64,000 nt of DNA, taken from assembly GCF_035930445.1 (NCBI RefSeq), contig NZ_CP142394.1, positions 1 through 64,000 of the forward strand, in the 5' to 3' direction. Under the pieces are notes generated by a model. The model was not told the DNA's origin. It worked only from the letters and a program-made list of their open reading frames with translations, and did not search any database. Below are positions 35,069 to 43,720 of this stretch, one piece after another (within the stretch, counting starts at the first letter, position 1; the number at the start of each line of letters is the position of its first letter). The stretch comes from Sphingopyxis chilensis. Lineage in GTDB: Bacteria > Pseudomonadota > Alphaproteobacteria > Sphingomonadales > Sphingomonadaceae. The translations under genes were made by a program, and so were the position numbers.

Positions 35069-36261
35069 CGGTGCTCCCCGATGCCGAATGGCGCGAGCGT
35101 CCGGGGCTCCGCCGGATCGTTGCGGCGCTGACCGCCGATGGCGGCGCGGTCAAGGCGGTCGGCGGTGCGGTGCGCGACACTTTGCTTGGCCTGCCCGTCG
35201 CCGACATCGATCTCGCGACCCCGCTCTTGCCGGAGGAGGTCACGCGGCGGCTCGAGGCCGCCGATATCAAGGTCATTCCGACGGGCATCGTGCACGGCAC
35301 CGTCACCGCGATCGCCAGCGGCGACCATCACGAGATCACCACGCTGCGCCGCGATGTCGAAACCGACGGCCGCCGCGCGACGGTCGCCTTCGCCGAGGAC
35401 TGGCGCGACGACGCCGCGCGCCGCGATTTCACGATCAACGCGCTCTACGCCGATCCCGATACGGGAGTGATCGACGACTGGTTCGGCGGGCTGGCCGACC
35501 TCGACGCGGGGCGGGTGGCCTTTATCGGCGACGCGGCGATGCGCATCGCCGAGGACCATCTGCGCATCCTGCGCTTCTATCGCTTTGCGGCGCGTTTCGG
35601 GCGCGGCAACCTCGACCCTGCCAGCCACGCCGCGGTGGTGACCGCGCGCCAGTCGCTGAAAAGCCTTTCGCGCGAGCGCATCGCCGACGAGCTGCTCAAG
35701 ATCCTCGCGCTGCCCGACCCGCGCGCGATCGTCCGCCAAATGGCGGCGGACGGTATTTTCGAAGTGCTCCTCCCCGAACTCGATGCGGGCTTTGCCGCCG
35801 CGCTCGACCGGCTCGCGACGAACGAACGAACGGCCGCTGCATCCATCGCGCCGCTCCGCCGTCTCGCGGCGCTGCTGCCCGCCGATGCCGCGGTCGCCGA
35901 AACGGTCGCGAGCCGGCTCCGCCTCTCGACGCGGCAGCGCAAGCATCTGATGGCACTCGGCGGGAATCGCGTCGACGTCGCGCGCCCGATCCGCCAGCTT
36001 GCGCACGCGATCGGCATCGAGGCCGCGCGCGACGTCCACCTGCTCGCCGGCGACCCCGCCGCGGTCGCGGCGCTGGCGGACTGGCAACTTCCCCAACTGC
36101 CGCTGAAAGGCGGCGACATCGTCGCGCGCGGCATCGCCGCTGGCCCCGAAGTCGCACGCATTCTGAAAGCGGTAGAGGCCCAATGGGTGGCGGAGGATTT
36201 CCCCGGCGCGGCGCGCGTCGGCGAGCTCGTCGATCAGAAGATCGGTCGCACCAGCGACTGA
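35056..36261 (+). CDS. cca: CCA tRNA nucleotidyltransferase
   Basis: Adds or repairs the CCA end of tRNAs. The 401-aa class II nucleotidyltransferase has GGAVRDTLLG (36-45), the catalytic Asp pair in DIDLAT (50-52), RRDFTINALYAD and the ERIADELLKILALPDP block of the neck. The start overlaps the NUDIX gene by 13 bases. The 3' end overlaps the convergent GGDEF/EAL gene by 28 bases. Confidence 0.94.
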   Translation: MASVTVLPDAEWRERPGLRRIVAALTADGGAVKAVGGAVRDTLLGLPVADIDLATPLLPEEVTRRLEAADIKVIPTGIVHGTVTAIASGDHHEITTLRRDVETDGRRATVAFAEDWRDDAARRDFTINALYADPDTGVIDDWFGGLADLDAGRVAFIGDAAMRIAEDHLRILRFYRFAARFGRGNLDPASHAAVVTARQSLKSLSRERIADELLKILALPDPRAIVRQMAADGIFEVLLPELDAGFAAALDRLATNERTAAASIAPLRRLAALLPADAAVAETVASRLRLSTRQRKHLMALGGNRVDVARPIRQLAHAIGIEAARDVHLLAGDPAAVAALADWQLPQLPLKGGDIVARGIAAGPEVARILKAVEAQWVAEDFPGAARVGELVDQKIGRTSD

Positions 36262-37946
36262 CGCCAATAGTCGAGCGCGGATTTGCTATCCATCGGCCGC
36301 GCGAACAGGAAACCCTGTCCGAAATCGCAGCCCAGCGCCGACAGCAGCCGCGCCTGGTCGGTGGTCTCGACCCCTTCGGCGGTCGTCTTCATCCCCAGCA
36401 CTTCGGCGAGGCTCTGGATCGTACGGACGATCGCCACCTTGTCGCGGTCGTCGACCATATGCTCGACGAAGCTGCGGTCGATCTTGAGCACGTCGATCGG
36501 CAGGCGCTGAAGATAGGCGAGGTTCGAATAGCCGGTGCCGAAATCGTCCATCGCGACGCGTGCGTCGAGCGCCTTCAGCTCGCTCAGCACCGACAGCGCG
36601 AGGTCGGGATCGCCGATGATCGCGCTTTCGGTGAGTTCGATCATCAGCCGCTCGCCGCCGATCCGGTGTTTTTCGAGCGCCTGGCGGACGACCCCGGCGA
36701 CATCGTCGCGGACCAGCTGGATCGCCGAGACATTGACCGAGAAATAGGCGTCGACGACCTTGCCGCCGTTCTGCTTGTCCCATTCGGCGAGCACCGCCGC
36801 CGCCTTGCCGATCGCCCATTGGCCGAGCGGGACGATCAGTCCCGAATCCTCGGCGATCGGGATGAATTCGGTGGGCGAGACTGCATGGCCGCTGCTGGTG
36901 TCCCAGCGCGCGAGCGCCTCGAACCCGGCAACCCGGCCGCTCGACAATTCGATCAGCGGCTGGAAGGCAAGGTGGAGCCGGTCTTCCTCGATGGCGTTGC
37001 GAAGCTCGGTCTCGAGCCCGAAACGATTGTCCGACAGCATCGCGGCTTCGGGTTCATAGATTTCGATGCGGTCGGTTTGCTTCGCGCGCTTGAGCGCGAT
37101 CTGCGCGTGACGGATCTGGTCCGCGATATCGGTGTCAATCGCCGGCTGGATCGCGCAGCCGAGCGCGCAATCGACGCTGACCTTGAGTTCGCCGATGCGG
37201 AACGGATGATCGAAGCAGCCGCGGATGCGCCGCGCCATTTCGCGCACGTCGGCGCGGCCGCCCGCGATGCGCGTCGAAATGGCGAATTCGTCGCCGCCGG
37301 TGCGCGCCAGGATATCGCCGCTACGCAGGCTCGATTTCAGGCGGCGCGCCACGGTGATGATCAACTCGTCGCCCGCCATGGGGCCGATATGTTCGTTGAT
37401 CCGCGAAAAGCGCGCGAGGTCGAGCAGCAGGATCGCATGGTCGCCGCCCGCCCCTTCAGCGCGGGTGCGCTGTTCGACCAGTTCCTCGAACCCGGCGCGG
37501 TTGGGAAGCCCGGTCAGGCTGTCGGATACGAGTTCGCGGCGCAGATTGCGCTCGGTCATCATCTCCTGCGTCCGGTCGATCAGCGTCAGCAGGAACAGCC
37601 CGTCGTCGCCCGATTCGGTGGGCAGCGGTCCGATCGACCCGCGCAGGTCGCGCGCCGCGGGCCCCTCGCCAAGTTGGCAGGAGAATTCCTGCGATTCCTC
37701 GGGATATTGGGAGGCCCACTCGATCGCGCGCAGCAATTCGATCGGCGCGTCGGCGCCGACGGGTGACAGGCTCAGCCGATCAAAGGCGGCGTTGCTTGCG
37801 TGAAGCCGGAAATTGCCGCGCGCCATCGGTCTGATCAGCGCGGCCGGTACAGGGAGCGCGTCGATCCAGCCGACGAACAATAAAGGCCGGTCTTCGCCGG
37901 TTCTATCGATAGGCATAACAGCGGGTTTTGTGCGACCTTTCCCCAT
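36234..37946 (-). CDS. Bifunctional GGDEF/EAL cyclic-di-GMP protein
   Basis: A 570-aa cytosolic protein with an N-terminal PAS-like region (about 20-130), a diguanylate cyclase domain with intact GGDEF (217-221) and a phosphodiesterase domain with intact EAL (343-345), plus DDFGTGYSNLAYLQRLP. RSGD (208-211), five residues before GGDEF, is a canonical RxxD inhibitory site. Both activities are therefore possible. No membrane segment is seen. It is monocistronic and overlaps cca tail to tail. Confidence 0.92.
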   Translation of the reverse strand: MGKGRTKPAVMPIDRTGEDRPLLFVGWIDALPVPAALIRPMARGNFRLHASNAAFDRLSLSPVGADAPIELLRAIEWASQYPEESQEFSCQLGEGPAARDLRGSIGPLPTESGDDGLFLLTLIDRTQEMMTERNLRRELVSDSLTGLPNRAGFEELVEQRTRAEGAGGDHAILLLDLARFSRINEHIGPMAGDELIITVARRLKSSLRSGDILARTGGDEFAISTRIAGGRADVREMARRIRGCFDHPFRIGELKVSVDCALGCAIQPAIDTDIADQIRHAQIALKRAKQTDRIEIYEPEAAMLSDNRFGLETELRNAIEEDRLHLAFQPLIELSSGRVAGFEALARWDTSSGHAVSPTEFIPIAEDSGLIVPLGQWAIGKAAAVLAEWDKQNGGKVVDAYFSVNVSAIQLVRDDVAGVVRQALEKHRIGGERLMIELTESAIIGDPDLALSVLSELKALDARVAMDDFGTGYSNLAYLQRLPIDVLKIDRSFVEHMVDDRDKVAIVRTIQSLAEVLGMKTTAEGVETTDQARLLSALGCDFGQGFLFARPMDSKSALDYWRQSLVRPIF

Positions 37947-38005
37947 TACCCAATGCCTAGGTCATGGGAAGTAAAGAAGGGATTTACGGCTACATCGAAA
38001 TGAGG

Positions 38006-40306
38006 TCAGCCGAAGCGATTGTTGCGGGGGAATCCCGTCGGTGGCATCCGGCCGGCCGCGCCGCGCGCGACGCGCCAGGGGACAAGGTCGGTTTCGGTGC
38101 GCGTGCGGCCGGTGTCGCCGCCCATCGCCCAGCTCAAGCCCTCGGCAAAGATGAAGCTGACCGCGTCGGACAGGCCGCCGTCGCGATAGCGTTGCAGCAT
38201 CACGCCCTGGCCGCGCGCCATGACCGGAACCTCGGCGAGCGGGAAGACGACGAGCTTGCGATTCTCTCCGACCGCCGCGACGCTGTCGTCATCGGCGCCG
38301 ATCGACCGGACGACGGCGAGCGCCGCCTTGGGTTTCAGGTTGACGACATTGCGGCCCTTCCGCGTTTCGGCGACCACTTCGGCCATCTGCGCGACGAAGC
38401 CGTGGCCGCTCGTCGAGGCGAGCAGCAAACGGCCTTCGTTCGTCGCGGGAATCAGTGCGACGATCCGCGCCTCGGGATCGATATCGACCATCAGGCGCAG
38501 CGGCTCGCCGAACCCGCGCCCGCCGGGCAATTTATCGGCGCCGACGGTGAAGAAGCGCCCGTCGCTCGCGGCGATCAGCAGCTTGTCGGTCGTCTGCGCG
38601 TGCGCGGCGAACAGCAGCTCGTCGCCTTCCTTGAACTTGAACTCGCCCCACTGACCCTCCGCGACATGGCCGCGCTGGGCGCGGATCCAGCCGCGTTTCG
38701 ACAGGATCACCGTCACCGGCTCCTTCTCGATCATCGCGTCGAGCGGGATTTCGCGCGTCGGAGCGGCTTCGGCGATCGTCGTGCGCCGCGCGCCGAGCAA
38801 TGTGTCGAGCCCATAGACGTCGCGCAGCTTCTCGAGGTCCTTGCGCAGCCGCGTCTTCTGCCGCGCCGGGCTTTCGACGAGCTTCGCCAGCTCCTCGCGC
38901 TCGGCGGTGAGGTCGGACTGCTCGCGCTTGAGTTCCATTTCCTCGAGCCTGCGAAGCGAGCGCAGGCGCATGTTGAGGATCGCCTCGGCCTGCCGGTCGG
39001 TCAGGACGAACTCCGCGATCATCACCGGCTTGGGTTCGTCCTCGGTGCGGATGATCTCGATGATCCGGTCGAGGTTCAAAAAGGCGATGATATAGCCCGC
39101 GACCAGCTCGAGCCGGTCGTCGATCTTGCTGATGCGGTGCTGCGCGCGGCGCACGAGGACGATGATCTGGTGCTGCAGCCATTCGGTGAGTAGCTGTTTG
39201 AGCCCCATCACCTTCGGCGTGCGCGTCGCGTCGAGGACGTTGAGGTTGAGCGCGAAACGGCTCTCGAGCTCGGTGAGCCGGAACAGGCTGTCCTTCAGCA
39301 CATCGGGATCGACATTGCGGCTCTTGGGTTCGAGCACGATGCGCAGATCTTCGGCGCTTTCGTCGCGGACATCCTCCAGAATCGGCAATTTCTTGTCGGC
39401 GATCAGCTGCGCGATCTGCTCGATCAGCTTGCCCTTGGCGACCCCGTACGGGATTTCGCTGATGACGAGATGCCAGGTGCCGCCCGACAATTTCTCGATG
39501 CCGCTGTCTTCCCAGTCGCCGTCGGCCGTCTTGCCGGTCGAGAAGCGCGCGCGGACGCGGAAACCGCCGCGTCCGGTTTCATAGGCGTGCGCGATCGTCT
39601 CGGCGCTGTCGACGACGATGCCGCCGGTCGGGAAATCGGGTCCCTTCACATGGTCGAGCAGTTCCGACAGCTCGGCATTCGGCTTCTCGATCAGCAGCAG
39701 CGCGGCGCCGATGACCTCGGCGGCATTGTGCGGCGGGATGTTTGTCGCCATGCCGACCGCGATCCCGCTCGCGCCGTTGGCAAGCAGGTTGGGGAACAGC
39801 CCCGGCATGATCTCGGGCTCTTCGTCTTCGCCGTTATAGGTCGGGCGGAAATCGACCGTGCCCTCGTCGAGTCCCTGCATCAGGTCGACCGCCACGCGCG
39901 TCAGCCGCGCCTCGGTATAGCGGTAGGCCGCGGCATTATCGCCGTCGATATTGCCGAAATTGCCCTGGCCGTCGACGAGCGGGTAACGGAGCGAGAAATC
40001 CTGCGCGAGGCGGACCATCGCGTCATAGACCGCCGTGTCGCCGTGCGGGTGGAATTTGCCGATGACGTCGCCGACGACGCGCGCCGATTTCTTGTAGCCC
40101 TGCGACGGGTCGAGCCGCATCGCGCGCATCGCCCACAGCAGCCGGCGGTGGACGGGCTTCAGCCCGTCGCGCAGGTCGGGTAGCGACCGCGCAGTGATCG
40201 TCGACAGCGCATAGACGAGATAGCGTTCGGACAGCGCGCTGTCGAACGGGGTATCAATGCTGTCACCGGGCTGCGAGGGAGGAAGGTCGTCTGTCGTGCT
40301 GGCCAT
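38006..40306 (-). CDS. parC: DNA topoisomerase IV subunit A
   Basis: Breakage-reunion subunit of topo IV, decatenating daughter chromosomes. The 766-aa protein has the ParC-type start [29 protein letters not shown], catalytic Tyr130 in YRYTE and a short C-terminal propeller, all favouring ParC over the longer GyrA. The quinolone pocket reads GDTAVYD: Thr91 where E. coli ParC has Ser80 and Asp95 at the Glu84 position. ATG 40306 is preferred to an upstream extension. Confidence 0.94.
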   Translation of the reverse strand: MASTTDDLPPSQPGDSIDTPFDSALSERYLVYALSTITARSLPDLRDGLKPVHRRLLWAMRAMRLDPSQGYKKSARVVGDVIGKFHPHGDTAVYDAMVRLAQDFSLRYPLVDGQGNFGNIDGDNAAAYRYTEARLTRVAVDLMQGLDEGTVDFRPTYNGEDEEPEIMPGLFPNLLANGASGIAVGMATNIPPHNAAEVIGAALLLIEKPNAELSELLDHVKGPDFPTGGIVVDSAETIAHAYETGRGGFRVRARFSTGKTADGDWEDSGIEKLSGGTWHLVISEIPYGVAKGKLIEQIAQLIADKKLPILEDVRDESAEDLRIVLEPKSRNVDPDVLKDSLFRLTELESRFALNLNVLDATRTPKVMGLKQLLTEWLQHQIIVLVRRAQHRISKIDDRLELVAGYIIAFLNLDRIIEIIRTEDEPKPVMIAEFVLTDRQAEAILNMRLRSLRRLEEMELKREQSDLTAEREELAKLVESPARQKTRLRKDLEKLRDVYGLDTLLGARRTTIAEAAPTREIPLDAMIEKEPVTVILSKRGWIRAQRGHVAEGQWGEFKFKEGDELLFAAHAQTTDKLLIAASDGRFFTVGADKLPGGRGFGEPLRLMVDIDPEARIVALIPATNEGRLLLASTSGHGFVAQMAEVVAETRKGRNVVNLKPKAALAVVRSIGADDDSVAAVGENRKLVVFPLAEVPVMARGQGVMLQRYRDGGLSDAVSFIFAEGLSWAMGGDTGRTRTETDLVPWRVARGAAGRMPPTGFPRNNRFG

Positions 40307-40408
40307 TGTTTGCAGCCGATAGCAAGGCTGGCGCGCCAAGGCAAAGGCTTGCGTCGACGCGGCGCGATTGGTCGGAAGAAGCTGTGGATCGCCAAAGTCC
40401 CCACAATG

Positions 40409-40439
40409 AAAAGGGCCCACCGGTCCGGCCGGTGAGCCC
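40409..40439 (-). terminator. Intrinsic terminator after pspC
   Basis: On the minus strand an 11-bp GC-rich stem (40439-40429 with 40423-40413, one wobble) with a 5-base loop is followed by four T residues. It should end the small-ORF/pspC transcript before parC. Confidence 0.75.
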
Positions 40440-40501
40440 CTGGTCCTGGGAATATGCGGGCCGGTGCGACTGCGCTTCGAAAGCGTCCGGCCCGGGCTGT
40501 C

Positions 40502-40681
40502 CTATGGCGCGAGGATCGCGACGGCGAGGTACAGCAGCAGAGGCAGGCCGAAGCCCAACAGCGTCAGGGCGACAAAGGCGACGCGCGTCCACAAGACATC
40601 GATGCCGAACTGGTCCGCCATCCCGGCGCACACGCCGAAGATCATCCCGTTACGGCGATTCTTGCGAAAACCCTGGTTCAT
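40502..40681 (-). CDS. PspC-domain membrane protein
   Basis: A 59-aa PspC-domain protein: RKNRRNGMIFGVCAGMADQFGIDVLWTRVAF followed by a hydrophobic membrane segment. ATG 40681 has AAAGGAAAG just upstream; the open frame extends further but without similarity. In E. coli PspC senses envelope stress with PspB and activates the psp operon; here no pspA, pspB or pspF is nearby. It follows the 42-aa membrane ORF on the same strand. Confidence 0.85.
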   Translation of the reverse strand: MNQGFRKNRRNGMIFGVCAGMADQFGIDVLWTRVAFVALTLLGFGLPLLLYLAVAILAP

Positions 40682-40736
40682 TTCTTTCCTTTCGATCCCG
40701 GCCTTCAGGCCGGCGTTTTTTGGGGGAGGCGGCTGG

Positions 40737-40865
40737 TCAGGCGACCAGCCCACCGAAGTGCGCAGCGTTCGGGCCGACAGCGGCGAGGAACATCAGCGAG
40801 CAGTAGAGCGAGGCAACCGCGGCGATCGCGTAGCTCTTGAACGATTCGACGTTGAAATGGGCCAT
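40737..40865 (-). CDS. 42-residue single-helix membrane protein
   Basis: An unlisted small ORF. It reads MAHFNVESFKSYAIAAVAS... and ends GPNAAHFGGLVA; residues about 11-31 form one hydrophobic helix. A strong GGAAGGAAAAT lies before the ATG, better than most sites in this window. It is 56 bases upstream of pspC and shares its terminator. I do not know the family; its position with PspC suggests a membrane role. Coding status rests on the strong ribosome site and the helix. Confidence 0.6.
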   Translation of the reverse strand: MAHFNVESFKSYAIAAVASLYCSLMFLAAVGPNAAHFGGLVA

Positions 40866-40933
40866 GATATTTTCCTTCCTTGAACCTTCCATCCGGACCA
40901 TCCGGTGGATGCCGACAGTATTGCAGGGACCGT

Positions 40934-40990
40934 GCCAATTTCATTCATTGGCGGTTAAGCGCGGTTTTTTGGTTCCCGAAATATTATTTC
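40934..40990. promoter_or_regulatory. AT-rich dyad cluster upstream of small ORF and recF
   Basis: The 241-base gap between the divergent 42-aa ORF and recF holds GCCAAT-N7-ATTGGC (40934-40952) and GAAAT-ATT-ATTTC (40978-40990), both perfect, in DNA clearly more AT-rich than its surroundings. They are candidate operators or promoter elements for either gene. Confidence 0.45.
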
Positions 40991-41106
40991 AGCGCAAAAA
41001 ATGCGCCAGGATGGCAAAAATTCCCGTTCATCGGAAAATTTTCAATGACAGTTCTGGGCGCGACGGGCTGGCTTCGGCCGATGGGCTGCGGTAGGCGCGG
41101 CACAGG

Positions 41107-42216
41107 ATGACGCTGACCCGCTTATCGCTGACCGATTTTCGCAATCATGCCGCTGCGGATATGGCCGCCGGGCCGGGGCTCGTCGCGCTGCATGGCGACA
41201 ATGGCGCGGGCAAGACGAATATCCTGGAAGCGATCTCGCTGCTCGCGCCGGGGCGCGGACTGCGCCGCGCCGCGCTGGCGGACATGGTGCGCGACGGGGC
41301 GAGCGGGGGCTTCGCCGTTTTTGCCGAGGTCCAGGCGGGCGCCGACCTGCCCCCGGTCGCGCTGGGAACGGGGATGGAGCCCGCGCAGCCGGGGCGGCGG
41401 ATCGTGCGCATCAACGGCGCCCCGGCCGCGGCGACGGCGCTGGGCGAATGGTTGGCGATATTGTGGCTGACCCCCGCGATGGACCGGCTGTTCGTCGAGA
41501 CTGCGGGAAACCGGCGGCGCTTCCTCGACCGGCTCGTGCTCGCGCTCGACCCGCGCCACGCGCAGCACGGCAACCGCTATGAAGCGGCGCTGCGCGCGCG
41601 CGGCAAGCTGCTCGCCGACCCCGCCGGCGCCGACGGGCAATGGCTGGCGAGCCTCGAGGCGCAACTCGCCGAACATGGCGCGGCGATGGATGCGGCGCGG
41701 CAGGCAATGCTCGCGGGCCTGTCGGCCGAACTCGCGGGTCAGCCCGACGCGCCATTCGCGCGGCCGCTGCTGACGCTCGTCGATTCCGACGGAAAGGCGC
41801 GCGAGGCGCCGCACGCGGTCGATGCGCTGAAGGAGCTTTTCGCATCGCGCCGCCGGATCGATGCCGCGGCGGGCCGCGCGACCGCGGGGCCGCACCGCGA
41901 CGATCTCTCCGCCATGCACGCCGCGACCGGCCGCGCGGCGGCGCGCTGCTCGACCGGCGAGCAAAAGGCGATGTTGCTCTCGCTCGTCCTCGCGCACAGC
42001 GACTGCGTCGCGCGCGCGCGCGGGCAGCGCCCGGTGCTGCTATTGGACGAAGTCGCCGCGCATCTCGACCCGCTGCGCCGCCGCGCGCTTTATGAGCGCC
42101 TTGCCGGGCAAGGGGGTCAGGCCTGGCTCACCGGGACCGAGGCGGCGCTGTTCGACGACATGCCCGGGCCGGTAACGCGCTTTCGCGTTGCGGGCGGGCG
42201 GATTACGGCGGGGTAG
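41107..42216 (+). CDS. recF: DNA replication and repair protein RecF
   Basis: SMC-like ATPase that loads RecA at gaps with RecO and RecR. The 369-aa protein has LTDFRNH, Walker [10 protein letters not shown] (30-38), the ABC signature [10 protein letters not shown] and Walker [13 protein letters not shown]. It is not next to dnaA-dnaN, the common bacterial arrangement, but stands alone between the dyad-rich gap and arsC. Confidence 0.95.
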   Translation: MTLTRLSLTDFRNHAAADMAAGPGLVALHGDNGAGKTNILEAISLLAPGRGLRRAALADMVRDGASGGFAVFAEVQAGADLPPVALGTGMEPAQPGRRIVRINGAPAAATALGEWLAILWLTPAMDRLFVETAGNRRRFLDRLVLALDPRHAQHGNRYEAALRARGKLLADPAGADGQWLASLEAQLAEHGAAMDAARQAMLAGLSAELAGQPDAPFARPLLTLVDSDGKAREAPHAVDALKELFASRRRIDAAAGRATAGPHRDDLSAMHAATGRAAARCSTGEQKAMLLSLVLAHSDCVARARGQRPVLLLDEVAAHLDPLRRRALYERLAGQGGQAWLTGTEAALFDDMPGPVTRFRVAGGRITAG

Positions 42217-42263
42217 ATATTTGCCTTCCGGCTGTTTTCGACCGGCGGCTGCCCGATTCATCA

Positions 42264-42335
42264 TCGTCACCCCGGATTTGATCCGGGGTCCGTGCAGCGC
42301 CGGAGGATGATCCCGGATCAAGTCCGGGATTACGA
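42264..42335. repeat. Dispersed palindrome, family A copy 2
   Basis: The arms (42264-42291 and 42305-42335) are imperfect inverted copies sharing the CCCGGA(C/T)TTGATCCGGG core with the element at 10151-10225. It lies between the convergent recF and arsC genes. Confidence 0.85.
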
Positions 42336-42383
42336 GAATAGAGGAGCAGTTGCTTCCTCCTCCCGAAAGCGGCGGGCCGTCGA

Positions 42384-42728
42384 TCAAAGAATCTCGCGCA
42401 CCACATCCTGCGGACGGCACAGCCGCACGCCCTTGTCGGTTTCGACGATCGGGCGCTCGACATAAGCGGGGTTGGCGGCCATCGCGGCGATGATATCATC
42501 CTCGCTCGCATCCTTCAGGCCGCGCTCTTCGGCGTCGGTGCCGCGCAGCCGCAGCGCTTCGCGGGCGGCGAGGCCGGCGTCGCCGAACAGCTGGCGCAGC
42601 TTGTCGGCGCTGTAGGGATTTTTGAGATATTCGACGACGCTCAGCTCGACGCCCGGGGTTTCCTGAAGAATCGCCAGCGTCTTGCGCGATGTGCCGCACG
42701 CGGGGTTGTGCCAGATGGTCGCTTTCAT
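42384..42728 (-). CDS. arsC: Glutaredoxin-type arsenate reductase
   Basis: Reduces arsenate to arsenite using glutathione/glutaredoxin. The 114-aa protein has the nucleophile Cys11 in HNPACGTSRKTL and the arginines of the anion site in RLRGT, VERPIV and CRPQD, matching E. coli ArsC Arg60, 94 and 107. No ars operon partner (arsB, arsR) is nearby, so a broader Spx/ArsC-like role cannot be excluded. It diverges from the L,D-transpeptidase gene. Confidence 0.88.
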   Translation of the reverse strand: MKATIWHNPACGTSRKTLAILQETPGVELSVVEYLKNPYSADKLRQLFGDAGLAAREALRLRGTDAEERGLKDASEDDIIAAMAANPAYVERPIVETDKGVRLCRPQDVVREIL

Positions 42729-42896
42729 GGGTTCGGCCCTAACGCAGCCTTACTGCCGCGTAAACGCGCTATTCATGGCATATATGGCACATCTTCCCGC
42801 ATGAAGGGGAACCACCAGCTTGCCTTCGCGGCCGACACACGACTTATGCAAAGTCGAGGGAACGCCAAAGGCGGCCAATGCGGGGTTGGGTTGCAA

Positions 42897-43643
42897 GTGA
42901 ATGAATTGATCGATCGCAGGAGACTGCTCGCCGGGATCGCGGGAGCGGGGGCGCTGGCCGCGGTTCCGACGCGTGCACAGCTTCCGAACTGGGTGCAGCA
43001 ACCGGCCCTGCCCTTGCCGCCGCCCGTCGACTATCTCGCCGTGGCAAAGCGGCAGCTGGCGCTGCAGGCGCGCAATATCCCCCAGACCGATCGCGTCGGT
43101 GTCGTCGATTTCGGCCTGCCCTCGTCGCGCCCGCGCTTCGCACTGGTCGATATGGTCGCGGGCAAGGTCGACATGTTCCCGGTGACCCACGGGCGCGGCT
43201 CGGACCCGCAGCACGATGGCTGGCTCAAGAGCTTTTCGAGCCGCGTCGGCAGCCTCGCGACCTCGCGCGGCGCCTATCGCACCAGCGATTATTATTGGGG
43301 CGCCAACGGATCGTCGATGCGCCTCGCCGGGCTGGAACCCGACAATTATACCGCCGACCAGCGCGCGATCGTCGTGCATGGCGCCTGGTATGCGGACCCG
43401 GCGCTGATCGCGACGCAGGGCAAGCTCGGGCGCAGCGAGGGCTGCTTCGTCTTTGGCGAAGAACTGCTGCCGATGATTCTCTACAAGCTCGGGCCCGGCC
43501 GGCTGCTGTTCGCTGACCGGCTGAGCGCTCCCCCGCCGATGCCGACGCCCTTCCAGCTGCCGCCCGCCGACCCGCTGCCGGGAACGGAGAATTTGCGGCG
43601 CGCGAGCACGTTCAGCGGGACGCTCCCCACGACCGCGGATTAA
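42897..43643 (+). CDS. L,D-transpeptidase-like protein (YkuD_2), Tat-type signal
   Basis: A 248-aa exported protein of the murein L,D-transpeptidase catalytic-domain family. The start is probably GTG 42897, giving a twin-arginine signal (ELIDRRRLLAG, then an Ala-rich core ending PTRA). The catalytic block is VVHGAWYAD followed by KLGRSEGCFVF with the nucleophile Cys. A longer start at ATG 42846 would bury the signal. It converges on a second, YcbB-type L,D-transpeptidase. Confidence 0.8.
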   Translation: MNELIDRRRLLAGIAGAGALAAVPTRAQLPNWVQQPALPLPPPVDYLAVAKRQLALQARNIPQTDRVGVVDFGLPSSRPRFALVDMVAGKVDMFPVTHGRGSDPQHDGWLKSFSSRVGSLATSRGAYRTSDYYWGANGSSMRLAGLEPDNYTADQRAIVVHGAWYADPALIATQGKLGRSEGCFVFGEELLPMILYKLGPGRLLFADRLSAPPPMPTPFQLPPADPLPGTENLRRASTFSGTLPTTAD

Positions 43644-43720
43644 GCGCAGCGTTGGCTTTGGGATGGGGAGCGGTCGATAGGCCGGTCCCTGCGCAAATAT
43701 GGGCCGAAAGCGACTTCCGC

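Noticed and set aside
35088..37766. 892-codon open frame on the + strand
   Set aside because: It overlaps cca in another frame and then runs antisense through the GGDEF/EAL gene, so it is a shadow of two real genes.
40698..40721. Hairpin with T-run as a + strand terminator
   Set aside because: CCGGCC-TTCA-GGCCGG plus six T residues looks like a terminator on the + strand, but no + strand gene precedes it; on the minus strand it lies inside the small-ORF/pspC transcript and has no T-run.
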